A stretch of DNA of 64,000 nt from Corynebacterium urinipleomorphum (lineage in GTDB: Bacteria > Actinomycetota > Actinomycetes > Mycobacteriales > Mycobacteriaceae), in the NCBI RefSeq assembly GCF_900155535.1, contig NZ_LT706965.1:571393-635392 (forward strand), written 5' to 3'. This document shows, piece by piece, positions 46,090-56,352 of the stretch; the first letter of the stretch is position 1, and every line of letters begins with the position of its first letter. Below the pieces are notes generated by a model. That model did not search any database, was not told the origin of the DNA, and was given only the letters and a program-made list of their open reading frames with translations. Made by a program: the position numbers and the translations under genes.

Positions 46090-47330
46090 GCGCTGGCCGC
46101 CTCACCGTAGTCGTCGCCGGGGTCGTCGAAGCTCTGCGCATCTCCGCTGTCGTCGCTGCCGCCAGCCGCGCCAGTGATGTGCGCGCACGCCAGCTCGCAG
46201 CCCTGCAAAATCGTGGTGACCAGGTGCTGTTGTTCGCCGGCGGCGAGGATTTCCAGGCAGATCGCCGACATGGAGTGCCGCGGGAGCTCTTCCTGCGCGA
46301 TGGCCAGCGCCGCCGACGCCCACGAAGACAGACCGCGGCTGATGGCCACGATGCCCCACAAGCTCAACGCGTTGGCGCGCACAACTCCATCGAAGGCCCT
46401 GGCGACCGCGAGCAACGCCGTGGCCGCTTCCTCCGGGTGGCGCACGGCAGTTCCAATCACGCAGTCGCGCAGCACCGATCGAGTCAGCACCGTCACCACT
46501 GCGTGCAGGTCTCCGCGGTCAGCGAAAACCCGGTCCACTCCGTAGCGCTCATCCAGCGCGATGAGCGGCTGGGCAGGGGCGTGTGTCAGGGCCCGCATTG
46601 CCTGGCGTACGACAGCACTGGGCTCGGCGGAACCGCGGTCGATCTTCCGGCGCAGCTCATCTGCGCGGCGCCGGGCATCGCGTGAGAAAGCTGTCACGTC
46701 GACGCGCTCGCCATCGACAGTGATGCCTGCTGGGTCGTCGTCCGGCTGGAAGTACTCGAATGTGTCGGATCGGTTCAAGGCCGGCAAAATGCCGTTATCG
46801 CGCCAAGCGCGCATCGCCGGTGAGCTCACCACCGACGCGACCGTGCCCCGGCCCCACTTCAGATCCGGCCACTGCCGGTCCATGTCGTCCGGATCCGGAC
46901 CGAAGACCATTTCGTACGGCGTGCCCTGAGCAATCTCGGAGACATGCCACAAGACATCTACCAGCGGCTCGCCGCACGGCCGGGTCAGGTCTTCGAGAGT
47001 CTGGACTGCCTCATTCGCGCTTTCTGAATGCGGCATGCGGGTCACCATGACCCCCAGAAAGGCGACGCAATGCTCAACCGGCGCAGTGGTCAGGAAATCG
47101 GCGAGCTGGTCCGCGTTCACGATATCGGCGCGCAGCATCGGCCCCAGCACGAGCTCACCCCCGATCTCCGCGTCGGGCACGAGCCCGATCACAATGATGG
47201 ACTCCTGCGGGTAGTACCCGAGCGTTCCCGGGATGGTGGCGATGATGGTCGAAGGATCGTCAACAGAACCGACGTTGTCGGTCCAGGGGTCAAAGGGCGG
47301 TTTCTGCGGATCTGAGAATGAATTGTTCAT
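46086..47330 (-). CDS. DUF4192 family protein
   Basis: The 414-residue soluble protein begins with a Pro/Asp-rich stretch, then DPSTIIATIPGTLGYYPQESIIVIGL, the DUF4192 signature. A helical C-terminal part (ALSLWGIVAISRGLSSWASAALAIAQEELPRHSMSAICLEIL) and an acidic tail follow. The family is actinobacterial and of unknown function. Its stop overlaps the detached galE tail, so galE and this gene were probably directly convergent before the LysE insertion. ATG start. Confidence 0.86.
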   Translation of the reverse strand: MNNSFSDPQKPPFDPWTDNVGSVDDPSTIIATIPGTLGYYPQESIIVIGLVPDAEIGGELVLGPMLRADIVNADQLADFLTTAPVEHCVAFLGVMVTRMPHSESANEAVQTLEDLTRPCGEPLVDVLWHVSEIAQGTPYEMVFGPDPDDMDRQWPDLKWGRGTVASVVSSPAMRAWRDNGILPALNRSDTFEYFQPDDDPAGITVDGERVDVTAFSRDARRRADELRRKIDRGSAEPSAVVRQAMRALTHAPAQPLIALDERYGVDRVFADRGDLHAVVTVLTRSVLRDCVIGTAVRHPEEAATALLAVARAFDGVVRANALSLWGIVAISRGLSSWASAALAIAQEELPRHSMSAICLEILAAGEQQHLVTTILQGCELACAHITGAAGGSDDSGDAQSFDDPGDDYGEAASA

Positions 47331-47415
47331 GCCCTATTGGACTTGTGTGACCCCTCGCTCGGTTCCCCAAGGCAGGACATCAGGCGGAAAAGAGGTGGGG
47401 GACGGAGCGGGGGAA

Positions 47416-47427
47416 CGTCGATAAGCG
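47416..47427 (+). repeat. Dispersed 12-mer CGTCGATAAGCG, copy 9 (intergenic)
   Basis: Exact copy in the non-coding gap between the divergent DUF4192 and PAC2 genes. Confidence 0.92.
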
Positions 47428-47490
47428 GAGCTGTGCTTTCCTAGTCAATGCGGCGGTGCGCGACATGTCCGTGCGCGGGGTCCGTAAGGT

Positions 47491-47521
47491 GGGAATGAAA
47501 CTCTGCACCCGTGCGGTTGAA
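47491..47521 (+). promoter_or_regulatory. Putative SigH (ECF)-type promoter of the PAC2 gene
   Basis: GGGAAT (47491-47496), a 19-bp spacer, then GTTGAA (47516-47521), 41 bp before the start codon. This is a close match to the GGGAAT...GTTGAA pattern of corynebacterial SigH promoters. Confidence 0.6.
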
Positions 47522-47562
47522 CGTGGTGTTAGACGGTCCAGAAGACAAGGAGGATGTCACCC

Positions 47563-48597
47563 ATGACGTCAGACGATCAGCGGCACATGTACGAGCTGGA
47601 ATACCCGGCTCCCGCCGTGGAAGACGGTGCGTCTTCTGGCCCCACCCTCATCGTGGCCATGCAGGGCTACGCGGACGCGGGCCACGCTGTCGAAGGCGCA
47701 GCCGGGCACCTAAAGGACGCGCTGGACTCGCGGACGCTGGCCACGTTCAACAACGACGAGCTCATCGACTACCGCTCACGCCGCCCGATGGTGACGTTGA
47801 ACGAGCACGAGATCAGCGACATCGACGAGATCGACCTGGACATCCGCGTGCTGCGCGACTCTAAGGGCGAATCCTTCCTGCTGCTCTCCGGCCCCGAGCC
47901 GGACTTGAGGTGGGAGGCATTCTCGAAGTCCGTCGCAGACTTGGCCGATCGCTTCAACGTGGACAAGACTATTTGCCTGTACTCAGCGCCGATGGGCGCC
48001 CCGCACACACGTCCCCTGGTTGTGTCCGCGCACGGCAACGACCGCGAGCTGGTGGGCAAGATGTTCACCTTCGACGGCATGGTCTCCGTTCCGGGCGCCG
48101 CCGCCGTGATGATCGAGCGCGAGCTGCACTCCCGCGGCCGCCGCGTGGCCGGCTACACCGCACACGTCCCGCACTACGTCGCGTCCTCGCCGTACCCGCA
48201 GGCTGTGTACCAACTGCTGCAGTCTGTGTCGGACACCTCCGACCTGAAGTTCCCGCTGCGCGCGATCGAGCGCGACATGGACCGCGTTGCGCAGCAGCTC
48301 GCCGAGCAGACCAACAGCTCCGAGGAGATCGCGCAGGTGGTCGAGCAGCTGGAGCAACACTACGACTCCGAGATGGCCTCCTACCGCGAGAAGAACCCGC
48401 AGAAAATGATGCCGGGTGAAGCCCAGGTGCCCAGTGGCGACGAGATCGGCGAGGCCTTCGAGAACTTCCTCGCCGCCATCGACGACCGCGACCGCGGCAA
48501 GACCCTCGGCCCAGGCAACGAGACAGGAGACGATTCCGGCATGTGGGACGAAGGCGGGCAGATCGACCTACCGGACGTTCCTGATGATGACGAGTAG
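47563..48597 (+). CDS. PAC2 family (proteasome assembly chaperone-like) protein
   Basis: The 344-residue protein contains the PAC2 fold. Supporting segments are LIVAMQGYADAGHAVEGAAGHLKDAL, LLLSGPEPDLRWEAFSKSV and VPHYVASSPYPQAVYQLLQSV. A helical region follows (about residues 245-285) and an acidic tail. Eukaryotic relatives help assemble the proteasome core; the role in actinobacteria is unproven, and no proteasome gene is nearby. The ATG at 47563 is chosen over 47554 because AAGGAGG ends immediately before the latter. A SigH-like promoter suggests stress induction. Confidence 0.88.
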   Translation: MTSDDQRHMYELEYPAPAVEDGASSGPTLIVAMQGYADAGHAVEGAAGHLKDALDSRTLATFNNDELIDYRSRRPMVTLNEHEISDIDEIDLDIRVLRDSKGESFLLLSGPEPDLRWEAFSKSVADLADRFNVDKTICLYSAPMGAPHTRPLVVSAHGNDRELVGKMFTFDGMVSVPGAAAVMIERELHSRGRRVAGYTAHVPHYVASSPYPQAVYQLLQSVSDTSDLKFPLRAIERDMDRVAQQLAEQTNSSEEIAQVVEQLEQHYDSEMASYREKNPQKMMPGEAQVPSGDEIGEAFENFLAAIDDRDRGKTLGPGNETGDDSGMWDEGGQIDLPDVPDDDE

Positions 48598-48624
48598 GCG
48601 CGAAGCTGAAGTACCGTAGTCCAC

Positions 48625-51192
48625 GTGACTGACAACGCCGCCGCACCGACGCTCGCCGACAGCATCGCCGACCTCGAAGACGTTCCCGCCGCGCTTATCG
48701 ACGACGCCGTATGGGACACCTTCACCTCCTGGACCACCTCGCGCGGGATTTCCCTCTACCCGGCGCAGGAGGAAGCGTCGCTGGCGCTGCTGGCGGGCGA
48801 TAACGTCATCCTGGCCACCCCGACCGGCTCCGGTAAGTCCATGGTGGCCAACGCCGCCCACTTCATCGCCATGTCGCGCGGCCAGCGCAGCTTCTACACC
48901 GCACCGATCAAGGCGCTGGTGAGCGAGAAATTTTTCTCCCTGTGCGAGATCTTCGGGCCGGAAAACGTGGGGATGATGACGGGCGATGCCACCGTCAACG
49001 GCGACGCCCCGATCATCGCGGCCACAGCCGAGATCGTGGCTAACATCGCGCTGCGCGAGGGAGCGAAGTCCGACATCCGGCAAGTGGTCATGGATGAATT
49101 CCACTACTATTCCGAGCCGGATCGCGGCTGGGCGTGGCAGGTGCCGCTGCTGGAACTGCCCAAAGCCCAGTTCCTGCTCATGTCCGCCACCCTCGGCAAC
49201 ACGAAATGGCTCGAGGACGACCTGACCCGCCGCACCGGGCGGAAAACCACGTTCGTCGGCGGCTCCGAGCGCCCCGTCCCGCTCGACTTCCACTACGTGT
49301 TCACCCCGGTGCACGAGACCATCGAGGAACTGCTGGAAGACGGAAAAGCGCCCATCTACGTGGTGCACTTCTCCCAACGTGAAGCGACGGAGCGGGCGCA
49401 GGCATTGACGTCGATGTCGATTGTCACCGCCGAGGAGAAGGAGGCGATCGCGGAGGCTATCGGCGACTTCAGGTTCACCACCACCTTCGGCAAAACGCTG
49501 TCGAAGCTGCTGCGCCGCGGCATCGGCATCCACCACGCCGGCATGCTGCCCAAGTACCGCCGCCTGGTCGAACGGCTCGCCCAGGCGGGCCACCTCAAGG
49601 TCATCTGCGGCACCGACACCCTCGGCGTGGGCATCAACGTGCCCATCCGCACAGTTCTCATGACCGGTCTGACCAAATTCGACGGCACAAAGCAGCGCAT
49701 TGTGAAATCCCGCGAATTCCACCAGATCGCCGGACGCGCGGGCCGCGCCGGGTACGACACGGAAGGCACCGTCGTCGTCGAGGCGCCCGAGCACGAGATC
49801 GAGAACGTGAAGTTGCGCCGCAAGGCCGGCGACGACCCGAAGAAGCTGAAGAAGATCCGCAAAAAGGCCCCGCGCGACGGCGAAGTCTCCTGGTCGGAGA
49901 ACACCTTCAACCGCCTCACCGAAGCCGAGCCGGAGGAGCTGACCAGCCAGTTCGCGGTGTCCAACTCGATGCTGCTCAACGTCGTGGCGCGCCCCGGCGA
50001 CGGGTACGAGCACATGAAGCACCTCCTGCGCGACAACCACGACACCCGCGCCAAGCAGAACCGCGACATCCTCACCGCCGTCGACCTCTTCCGCGGTCTC
50101 ATCGCCGCCGACGTCGTGGAACGCACCCCGGACTCCCCCGCCTTCCGCCCGTACACGCTGACGGCGGAGCTCGACCGGGACTTCGCGCTCAACCAGCCGC
50201 TCGCACCGTTTGCGCTGGCGTTCTTGACCCTGCTCGACCCCGCGAGCGAGACCTACGACCTCGACGTCATCTCCACCTTCGAAGCGATTCTGGACGACCC
50301 GCGCCAGCTGTTCCAAGCCCAGCAGTCCGCTGCGCGCGGCGAGGAGATCGCGGCGCTCAAAGCCGACGGAGTGGACTACACGGAACGCATGGCGCTCGTC
50401 GAGGATGTCACCTACCCGCAGCCGCTGCGCGAGGAGCTCGAGGACGCTTACGAGACCTTCGTCCAGGGCAACCCGTGGGCGAAGGAATTCGACCTTTCGC
50501 CGAAGTCCGTCGTGCGCGACATGATCGAGCACGCCATGACGTTCTCCGACGTCATCGCCACCTACGGCCTCGCGCGCAGCGAAGGCGTGGTCCTGCGCTA
50601 CCTCACCGACGCATGGCGCACCTTGTCGCATTCCATCCCCGACGCGTACATGACGGAGCGACTCGACGACATCAACGTGTGGCTCGGCGAACTCATCCGC
50701 CAGGTCGATTCTTCGCTTATCGACGAATGGGCCCACATGGCCGACGACACCACCCCCATCAGCCGCGACGACCTGGAACGCGAGTTGGCCTTCGGTGTGG
50801 AGGATCCGACAGCCCTCACCGCCAACCGCCGCGCCTTCACCATCATGGTGCGCAATTACTTCTTCCGTCTCGTGGAGCTCTTCGCCTACGAGAAGGAGAA
50901 GGAACTGGCGGAGATGCTCGACTACATGGACCTCACCGACCAGCCGGACTGGCCGGCTCTCATGGACGACTACTTCGACGAGTACGACGACGTGGACCTG
51001 GACGCCGACGCCCGCGGCCCCGAATACTTCGCGCTCGCCGACGCCGATTCCGGTTCACGGTCCTGGACCGTCACCCAGATCATCAAAGACCCGGACGGCG
51101 ACAACGCATTCCAACTGCACGGCACCGTCGACCTCGACGCCTCCGACGCCGCCGGCGAGGTGCGACTGAGCGCGCTGGAGATGCGCCACTAG
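48625..51192 (+). CDS. DEAD/DEAH-box RNA helicase, HelY-like with DUF3516 C-terminus
   Basis: The 855-residue SF2 helicase of Ski2-like type has motif I ATPTGSGKSMVA, motif II DEFH (VMDEFHYYSEPD), motif III LLMSATLGN and motif VI QIAGRAGRAGYDTEG. The C-terminal 350 residues match the actinobacterial DUF3516 extension and end in an acidic segment. It is probably an RNA helicase in processing or decay. GTG start at 48625. It lies 27 bp after the PAC2 gene and carries two copies of the dispersed 12-mer. Confidence 0.92.
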   Translation: MTDNAAAPTLADSIADLEDVPAALIDDAVWDTFTSWTTSRGISLYPAQEEASLALLAGDNVILATPTGSGKSMVANAAHFIAMSRGQRSFYTAPIKALVSEKFFSLCEIFGPENVGMMTGDATVNGDAPIIAATAEIVANIALREGAKSDIRQVVMDEFHYYSEPDRGWAWQVPLLELPKAQFLLMSATLGNTKWLEDDLTRRTGRKTTFVGGSERPVPLDFHYVFTPVHETIEELLEDGKAPIYVVHFSQREATERAQALTSMSIVTAEEKEAIAEAIGDFRFTTTFGKTLSKLLRRGIGIHHAGMLPKYRRLVERLAQAGHLKVICGTDTLGVGINVPIRTVLMTGLTKFDGTKQRIVKSREFHQIAGRAGRAGYDTEGTVVVEAPEHEIENVKLRRKAGDDPKKLKKIRKKAPRDGEVSWSENTFNRLTEAEPEELTSQFAVSNSMLLNVVARPGDGYEHMKHLLRDNHDTRAKQNRDILTAVDLFRGLIAADVVERTPDSPAFRPYTLTAELDRDFALNQPLAPFALAFLTLLDPASETYDLDVISTFEAILDDPRQLFQAQQSAARGEEIAALKADGVDYTERMALVEDVTYPQPLREELEDAYETFVQGNPWAKEFDLSPKSVVRDMIEHAMTFSDVIATYGLARSEGVVLRYLTDAWRTLSHSIPDAYMTERLDDINVWLGELIRQVDSSLIDEWAHMADDTTPISRDDLERELAFGVEDPTALTANRRAFTIMVRNYFFRLVELFAYEKEKELAEMLDYMDLTDQPDWPALMDDYFDEYDDVDLDADARGPEYFALADADSGSRSWTVTQIIKDPDGDNAFQLHGTVDLDASDAAGEVRLSALEMRH
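48692..48703 (-). repeat. Dispersed 12-mer CGTCGATAAGCG, copy 10
   Basis: Exact copy on the minus strand, 67 bp into the helicase gene, read as Leu-Ile-Asp (CTT ATC GAC). Confidence 0.9.
50714..50725 (-). repeat. Dispersed 12-mer CGTCGATAAGCG, copy 11
   Basis: Exact copy on the minus strand in the DUF3516 part of the helicase gene, again read as Leu-Ile-Asp. Confidence 0.9.
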
Positions 51193-51304
51193 TCTGCGCG
51201 GGGTGAATAGCGGTGGTTCACCGAGACATGACGCTCCTACTCTGAAAGGCGAAAATAATCCCTGTTTTCGCCCTGCAACCTATCAATCCTTGTACTTTTA
51301 AAAC

Positions 51305-52246
51305 ATGAGCACCAAGGAGTACCGCCCGACGCTGGCTCAAATCCGCACGTTCGTCACCATCGCCGAGCACCGGCACTTCGGCACCGCAGCGAACCAGCTG
51401 CAGATCTCCCAGCCCTCGCTGTCCCAGGCGCTCGTCGCCCTGGAAACAGGCTTGGGCATTCAGCTCATAGAGCGCTCCACACGCAAAGTGATTGTCACTC
51501 CGATTGGACAGCGGTTGCTCCCCTACGCGCAGGCCACACTAGAAGCCGCCGATTCCTTTGTGCAGCACTCCCGCGGCGCACACGGTGTGTTGACCGGCCA
51601 GCTCACGTTGGGTGTCATTCCCACCATCGCTCCGTATCTGCTCCCGGAGCTGCTCCGCGTTGCGCAGGAACGCTACCCCGCGCTCGAACCGAAGATCGTC
51701 GAGGAGACAACCCCTGCGCTCATGGAGCAGCTGCGCAGCGGGCAGCTCGACGCAGCGCTGATCGCCTTCCCCACCGGCACGACCGGCCTGACGGAGCTCC
51801 CCCTCTACACCGAGGACTTCGCCATCGCCGTCCCCGACGGACACGTACTCGCCGGCCGGGACGACGTGACACTTTCAGAGCTTGACAAGCTGGACATGCT
51901 GCTCATGGACGACGGCCACTGCCTGCGCGACCAGATCATGGATCTGTGCCGCACCGCCCACCTCGACGTCGCCGGGATGGCCGACTCCGTCACCCGGGCA
52001 TCCTCCCTGACCACCATCATCCAGCTCGTGTCCGCCGGATACGGTGCGACCCTGCTGCCCGTCTCCGCTGTTCCCGTCGAGTGCGCCCGCCCCAACGTTT
52101 CCGTCGCGCGCTTCGCTCCCAGCGTCACCGCCTCCCGCAACGTAGGACTCGTGCACCGCTCATCGTCTACACGAGCCGACGAATTCGTTGCCCTGGGGGA
52201 ATTGATCACGGATGCGTTTGAGGGGACCGTCGATAAGCGCGCGTAG
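51305..52246 (+). CDS. oxyR: Hydrogen-peroxide sensing LysR-type regulator OxyR
   Basis: The 313-residue regulator has an N-terminal LysR helix-turn-helix (HFGTAANQLQISQPSLSQALVALE). Its sensor domain has two cysteines, C206 and C215 (GHCLRDQIMDLC), nine residues apart like C199 and C208 of E. coli OxyR, so disulfide sensing is expected. Length is normal. In corynebacteria OxyR represses catalase and Dps genes in the absence of peroxide. The 112-bp upstream gap is AT-rich. It lies just before hrpA. Confidence 0.94.
   Translation: MSTKEYRPTLAQIRTFVTIAEHRHFGTAANQLQISQPSLSQALVALETGLGIQLIERSTRKVIVTPIGQRLLPYAQATLEAADSFVQHSRGAHGVLTGQLTLGVIPTIAPYLLPELLRVAQERYPALEPKIVEETTPALMEQLRSGQLDAALIAFPTGTTGLTELPLYTEDFAIAVPDGHVLAGRDDVTLSELDKLDMLLMDDGHCLRDQIMDLCRTAHLDVAGMADSVTRASSLTTIIQLVSAGYGATLLPVSAVPVECARPNVSVARFAPSVTASRNVGLVHRSSSTRADEFVALGELITDAFEGTVDKRA
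52228..52239 (+). repeat. Dispersed 12-mer CGTCGATAAGCG, copy 12
   Basis: Exact copy at the extreme 3' end of oxyR, coding Val-Asp-Lys-Arg just before the stop. Confidence 0.9.
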
Positions 52247-52293
52247 CTAGCTGCTAGTTTCGCGCGGTGTGCGGGTACACTCGCGCGTTGACT

Positions 52294-55200
52294 ATGACGA
52301 AACCTGAACTCACCCGCGACGAGCTCTACCGCCGACTCGACGAACTGCCCATCGCCAGCGTCCGGCGGTTCCAGCGCCGACTGAAAAAAGCGCGGTCCCC
52401 GCACGCGCTCGCGCAGATCAGCGCAGACATGGACGTGGACGCGGCGAAAGTCGCTGACGTGAACACGCACGTCCCAGACATCACGTACCCCGAGGGTCTG
52501 CCCGTTTCCGCGCGGCGCGACGACATCAAGGAACTCATCCGCGACAACCAAGTCGTCGTCATCGCGGGTGAAACCGGCTCGGGCAAGACGACGCAGATCC
52601 CGAAGATGCTGCTCGAACTCGGGCGCGGCCGCCGCGGTCTCATCGGGCACACCCAGCCGCGCCGCATCGCCGCGCGCACCGTCGCCGAGCGCATCGCCGA
52701 CGAACTCGGCCAGGACATCGGCGAGACCGTCGGCTACGCCATTCGTTTCGACGACCGCGTCTCCCCCACCACCGCCGTCAAACTCATGACCGACGGTATT
52801 CTCCTCGCCGAAATGCAGCGCGACCGGTTCCTCAACGCATACGACACGATCATCATCGACGAGGCACACGAACGATCGCTCAACATCGACTTCCTGCTCG
52901 GCTACCTGAAGCGGCTGCTGCCGGCCCGGCCGGACCTCAAAGTCATCATCACCTCAGCGACGATCGATCCGGAGCGCTTCGCCGCGCACTTCGCCGATGC
53001 CTCCGGCGAGCCTGCGCCGATCATCGAGGTCTCCGGGCGCACGTACCCGGTGGAGATCCGCTACCGCCCGCTCGAGACCGAAGTGCCCGCGAAGGACGGG
53101 GGCACGAAAGTCGTCGACATTGACATGCTCGACGGGCTTGTCAGCGCCCTCAAGGAACTCATGGCCGAAGGCAACGGGGACATCCTCTGCTTCTTCGCCT
53201 CCGAGCGCGACATCCGCGACGCCATGGAGGTCATCGAGAAACAGCATTGGCGCGGTGTCGAAGTCACGCCCCTGTTCGGCCGCCTGTCCAACGCCGAGCA
53301 GCACCGCGTGTTCTCCCCACACTCCGGGCGGCGCATCGTGTTGGCGACGAATATCGCCGAGACTTCCCTGACCGTCCCCGGCATCCACTACGTCGTCGAC
53401 ACCGGGCTTGCCCGCATCTCCCGCTACTCCACCCGCACCAAAGTGCAGCGCCTGCCTATCGAGGAGATCTCCCAGGCCAGCGCCAACCAGCGTTCCGGCC
53501 GCTCCGGCCGCATCGCCGACGGCATCGCCATCCGCCTCTACTCCGAGGACAACTTCAACGCCCGCCCCGAATTCACCGACCCGGAAATTCTGCGCACCAA
53601 CCTGGCCAGCGTCATCCTCCAGATGATCAACCTGCGGCTCGGCGACGTCGCCGACTTCCCCTTCGTGCAGCCGCCCGACACCAAATCCGTCCGCGACGGC
53701 CTGCTGCTCCTCCACGAGCTCGGTGCCATCACCGACAAAGAAGACCACGACGCGCCGGTGCTCACCGGCATCGGCCGCGACATCGCGCGCATCCCCGTCG
53801 ACCCGCGCATGGCGCGCATGCTCGTCGAGGCCAACCGCCTCGGCGTGCTCCGCGACGTCACCGTCATCGTCGCCGCCATGACAATCCAGGACGTCCGCGA
53901 ACGCCCCCTCGAGTACCAGGCACAGGCCGACCAAGCCCACGCGCGCTTCAAAGACAAGACCTCGGACTTCCTCGCCTCGCTGAACCTGTGGGAGTACATC
54001 AAAGACTCCCGCGACGAGCTGTCCGGCAACGCGTTCCGCAAACACATGAAGAAAGAGTTCCTCCACTACATGCGCATCCGCGAGTGGTTTGACCTCGTAC
54101 GCCAGCTCCGCGACGCCGAAAAGCAGCTGGGGTGGAAGAATATTTCAGCGGAAGAGGCAGCCACCTCCGGGGAGTCAACGGACCGCGACCCCAGCGCCAT
54201 CCACCAGTCGCTGCTCACGGGCCTGCTATCCAATATCGGCGCCCGCGACGGCAACTCCAAGGAGTTCAAGGGCGCCCGCGGCACCCGCTTCATGATCTTC
54301 CCGGGCTCCGCCCTGGCCAAGAAGCCGCCGGAATTCGTCATGGCAGCCGAACTCGTGGAAACATCCCGCCTGTGGGCGCGCGATGTCGCCGCGATCGATC
54401 CGTCTTGGGTGGAGAAGATCGCCCGCGACCTGCTCAAACACTCGTACTCCGAGCCCGTCTGGTCCCAAAAGCGCGCCGCGCCGATGGTGCACCAGAAATC
54501 CATGCTGTACGGCGTCACCGTTGTCGCCGACCGCCTCGTGCCGTACCACCGCGTCGATATGGAAGCAGCGCGCGACCTGTTCATCCGCCACGCGCTCATC
54601 GACGGCGAATGGAACGCCCACCACGCCTTCCTCAAACACAACGCCACACTCCTCGAAGAAGCAGCGGCCGTCGAGGAGAAGGTCCGCCGCCGCGGCATTG
54701 TCGTCGACGAGGACACGCTCTTCGAGTTCTACGACGAACGGGTCCCCGCCGACATCGGCACCGGCCGTCACTTCGACGCATGGTGGAAGAAGAAACGGCA
54801 GCACGACGCGTCCTTCCTCGACTTCGACCCCGAGGCATTGCTTAACGACGCCTCCGCCGACTCCTCCGAAGCCGCCTTCCCCGACAAATGGCGCCAGGGC
54901 TCCATCAATTACGACCTCCAATACAAGTTCGAGCCCGGCGACCCGTTCGACGGTGTGACAGTGCTTGTTCCCGTTCCGCTGCTCGCCGGGATGGAAGACG
55001 TGGACTTCGACTGGCTTGTTCCTGGTCTGCGCGAGGAATTGGTCACCGAGCTGATCCGCTCTCTGCCCAAGGCACTGCGCAAGACAGTCGTGCCCGCCCC
55101 CGAATTCGCGGAACGCGCCATGGGCAAACTCATCCCGTTCGAAGCACCCATCACCGAGCAACTCGCTGAGGTTCTCCGCTCGCTCGGCGGACACGGCATC

Positions 55201-56226
55201 AACGGGACCGATTTCCGCCCTGAAGTTCTCCCACCGCACCTGACAATGACCTTCGCAGCCGTCAACCGCCGCGGCAAAATCATCGACCACGACACGAGCC
55301 TGTCCGCGTTGAAGAACCGGCAGGCAGGTCACATCACGTCCTCAGTGGCTAAGGCCACGCGCAAAGCGGAATCCGATTCCGTCGCCGATTGGACCTCCGA
55401 CACTCTCGGCGAGGTCCCAGAGACCGTCACCACTGAGATCGAAGGCAACCACGTCGATGCCTACCCGGCGCTCGAGGCCACCGCAGACGGCGTCCGTGTG
55501 AAGGTCTTCCCCACCAAGGCTGCAGCCGATGCCTCCATGATGACCGCCACCTTGGCCATGCTCATGCGTAAGATTTCTGTGAACACCGCCCAGATGACAA
55601 AGGGACTCCCACTGCGCCAGCGTGTCGCCGTGGACAAGTACCCTCATGGCGGTGCCGCAGGACTCGTCGAGGACGCGCGCGTCTCAGCGATCCGCGACCT
55701 GATGATGGCCAACGGCGGCCCCGTCCGCACACCCGGCGAGTTCGACGAACTGCTGAACACCATCAAACCCCAGGTCCCCGGGGCAGTGCGCCGAGCTGTG
55801 GTCGGCATTGCCGGTGGAGTGGTCGAATACGTCAACATTGCCGCGGAGTTGGATAACTGGTCGGGGCCGGCCATAGACGACATCCGGCAGCAAATGCAGT
55901 TCCTCCTCCCCAAGAACGCCATCACGATCCACGGTATGGAGAACCTCCAGCACCTGCCGCGCTACATGTCCGCGATCCGCATGCGCCTCGACGACATGAA
56001 CCTTGACCCAGACCGTGACACCGACCGCCAGGCCGTCGTCGATGAGGTGAAGGCTTACCGTGATGCCAAACTCGGTCGCTTACCCGCAAGCCGTGCCAAG
56101 TCCCGCGCCGTGAAGGAGATCAATTGGCGTATCCAGGAGCTGCGTGTGAGTCTCTTCGCCCAACGGCTAGGTACGGTAAAGCCGGTGAGCCCCCGGCGCA
56201 TCGAGAAGATGGTCGACAAACTGTGA
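52294..56226 (+). CDS. hrpA: ATP-dependent RNA helicase HrpA
   Basis: About 1310 residues. The DEAH helicase core has IAGETGSGKTTQIPK, IIIDEAHERSLNIDFLLGYL, ITSATIDPERF and QRSGRSGRIADG. HA2 and OB domains and the long DUF3418 C-terminal region typical of HrpA follow. It is thought to act on mRNA and to rescue stalled or collided ribosomes in E. coli. Start is uncertain: ATG at 52294 fits homologues, but GTG at 52267 and TTG at 52288 are in frame. Confidence 0.95.
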   Translation: MTKPELTRDELYRRLDELPIASVRRFQRRLKKARSPHALAQISADMDVDAAKVADVNTHVPDITYPEGLPVSARRDDIKELIRDNQVVVIAGETGSGKTTQIPKMLLELGRGRRGLIGHTQPRRIAARTVAERIADELGQDIGETVGYAIRFDDRVSPTTAVKLMTDGILLAEMQRDRFLNAYDTIIIDEAHERSLNIDFLLGYLKRLLPARPDLKVIITSATIDPERFAAHFADASGEPAPIIEVSGRTYPVEIRYRPLETEVPAKDGGTKVVDIDMLDGLVSALKELMAEGNGDILCFFASERDIRDAMEVIEKQHWRGVEVTPLFGRLSNAEQHRVFSPHSGRRIVLATNIAETSLTVPGIHYVVDTGLARISRYSTRTKVQRLPIEEISQASANQRSGRSGRIADGIAIRLYSEDNFNARPEFTDPEILRTNLASVILQMINLRLGDVADFPFVQPPDTKSVRDGLLLLHELGAITDKEDHDAPVLTGIGRDIARIPVDPRMARMLVEANRLGVLRDVTVIVAAMTIQDVRERPLEYQAQADQAHARFKDKTSDFLASLNLWEYIKDSRDELSGNAFRKHMKKEFLHYMRIREWFDLVRQLRDAEKQLGWKNISAEEAATSGESTDRDPSAIHQSLLTGLLSNIGARDGNSKEFKGARGTRFMIFPGSALAKKPPEFVMAAELVETSRLWARDVAAIDPSWVEKIARDLLKHSYSEPVWSQKRAAPMVHQKSMLYGVTVVADRLVPYHRVDMEAARDLFIRHALIDGEWNAHHAFLKHNATLLEEAAAVEEKVRRRGIVVDEDTLFEFYDERVPADIGTGRHFDAWWKKKRQHDASFLDFDPEALLNDASADSSEAAFPDKWRQGSINYDLQYKFEPGDPFDGVTVLVPVPLLAGMEDVDFDWLVPGLREELVTELIRSLPKALRKTVVPAPEFAERAMGKLIPFEAPITEQLAEVLRSLGGHGINGTDFRPEVLPPHLTMTFAAVNRRGKIIDHDTSLSALKNRQAGHITSSVAKATRKAESDSVADWTSDTLGEVPETVTTEIEGNHVDAYPALEATADGVRVKVFPTKAAADASMMTATLAMLMRKISVNTAQMTKGLPLRQRVAVDKYPHGGAAGLVEDARVSAIRDLMMANGGPVRTPGEFDELLNTIKPQVPGAVRRAVVGIAGGVVEYVNIAAELDNWSGPAIDDIRQQMQFLLPKNAITIHGMENLQHLPRYMSAIRMRLDDMNLDPDRDTDRQAVVDEVKAYRDAKLGRLPASRAKSRAVKEINWRIQELRVSLFAQRLGTVKPVSPRRIEKMVDKL

Positions 56227-56352
56227 GTCAATCGCCCCGGCACTGAACGCTGCGCCTAACACACAACCCAGGTCTCACTTCGACCGCGTGCCAGGGTGGC
56301 ACACTCAGATGCAGGCTTCAGAGATAGCTTTATTGGAGTAGCTCGAGTCGAG

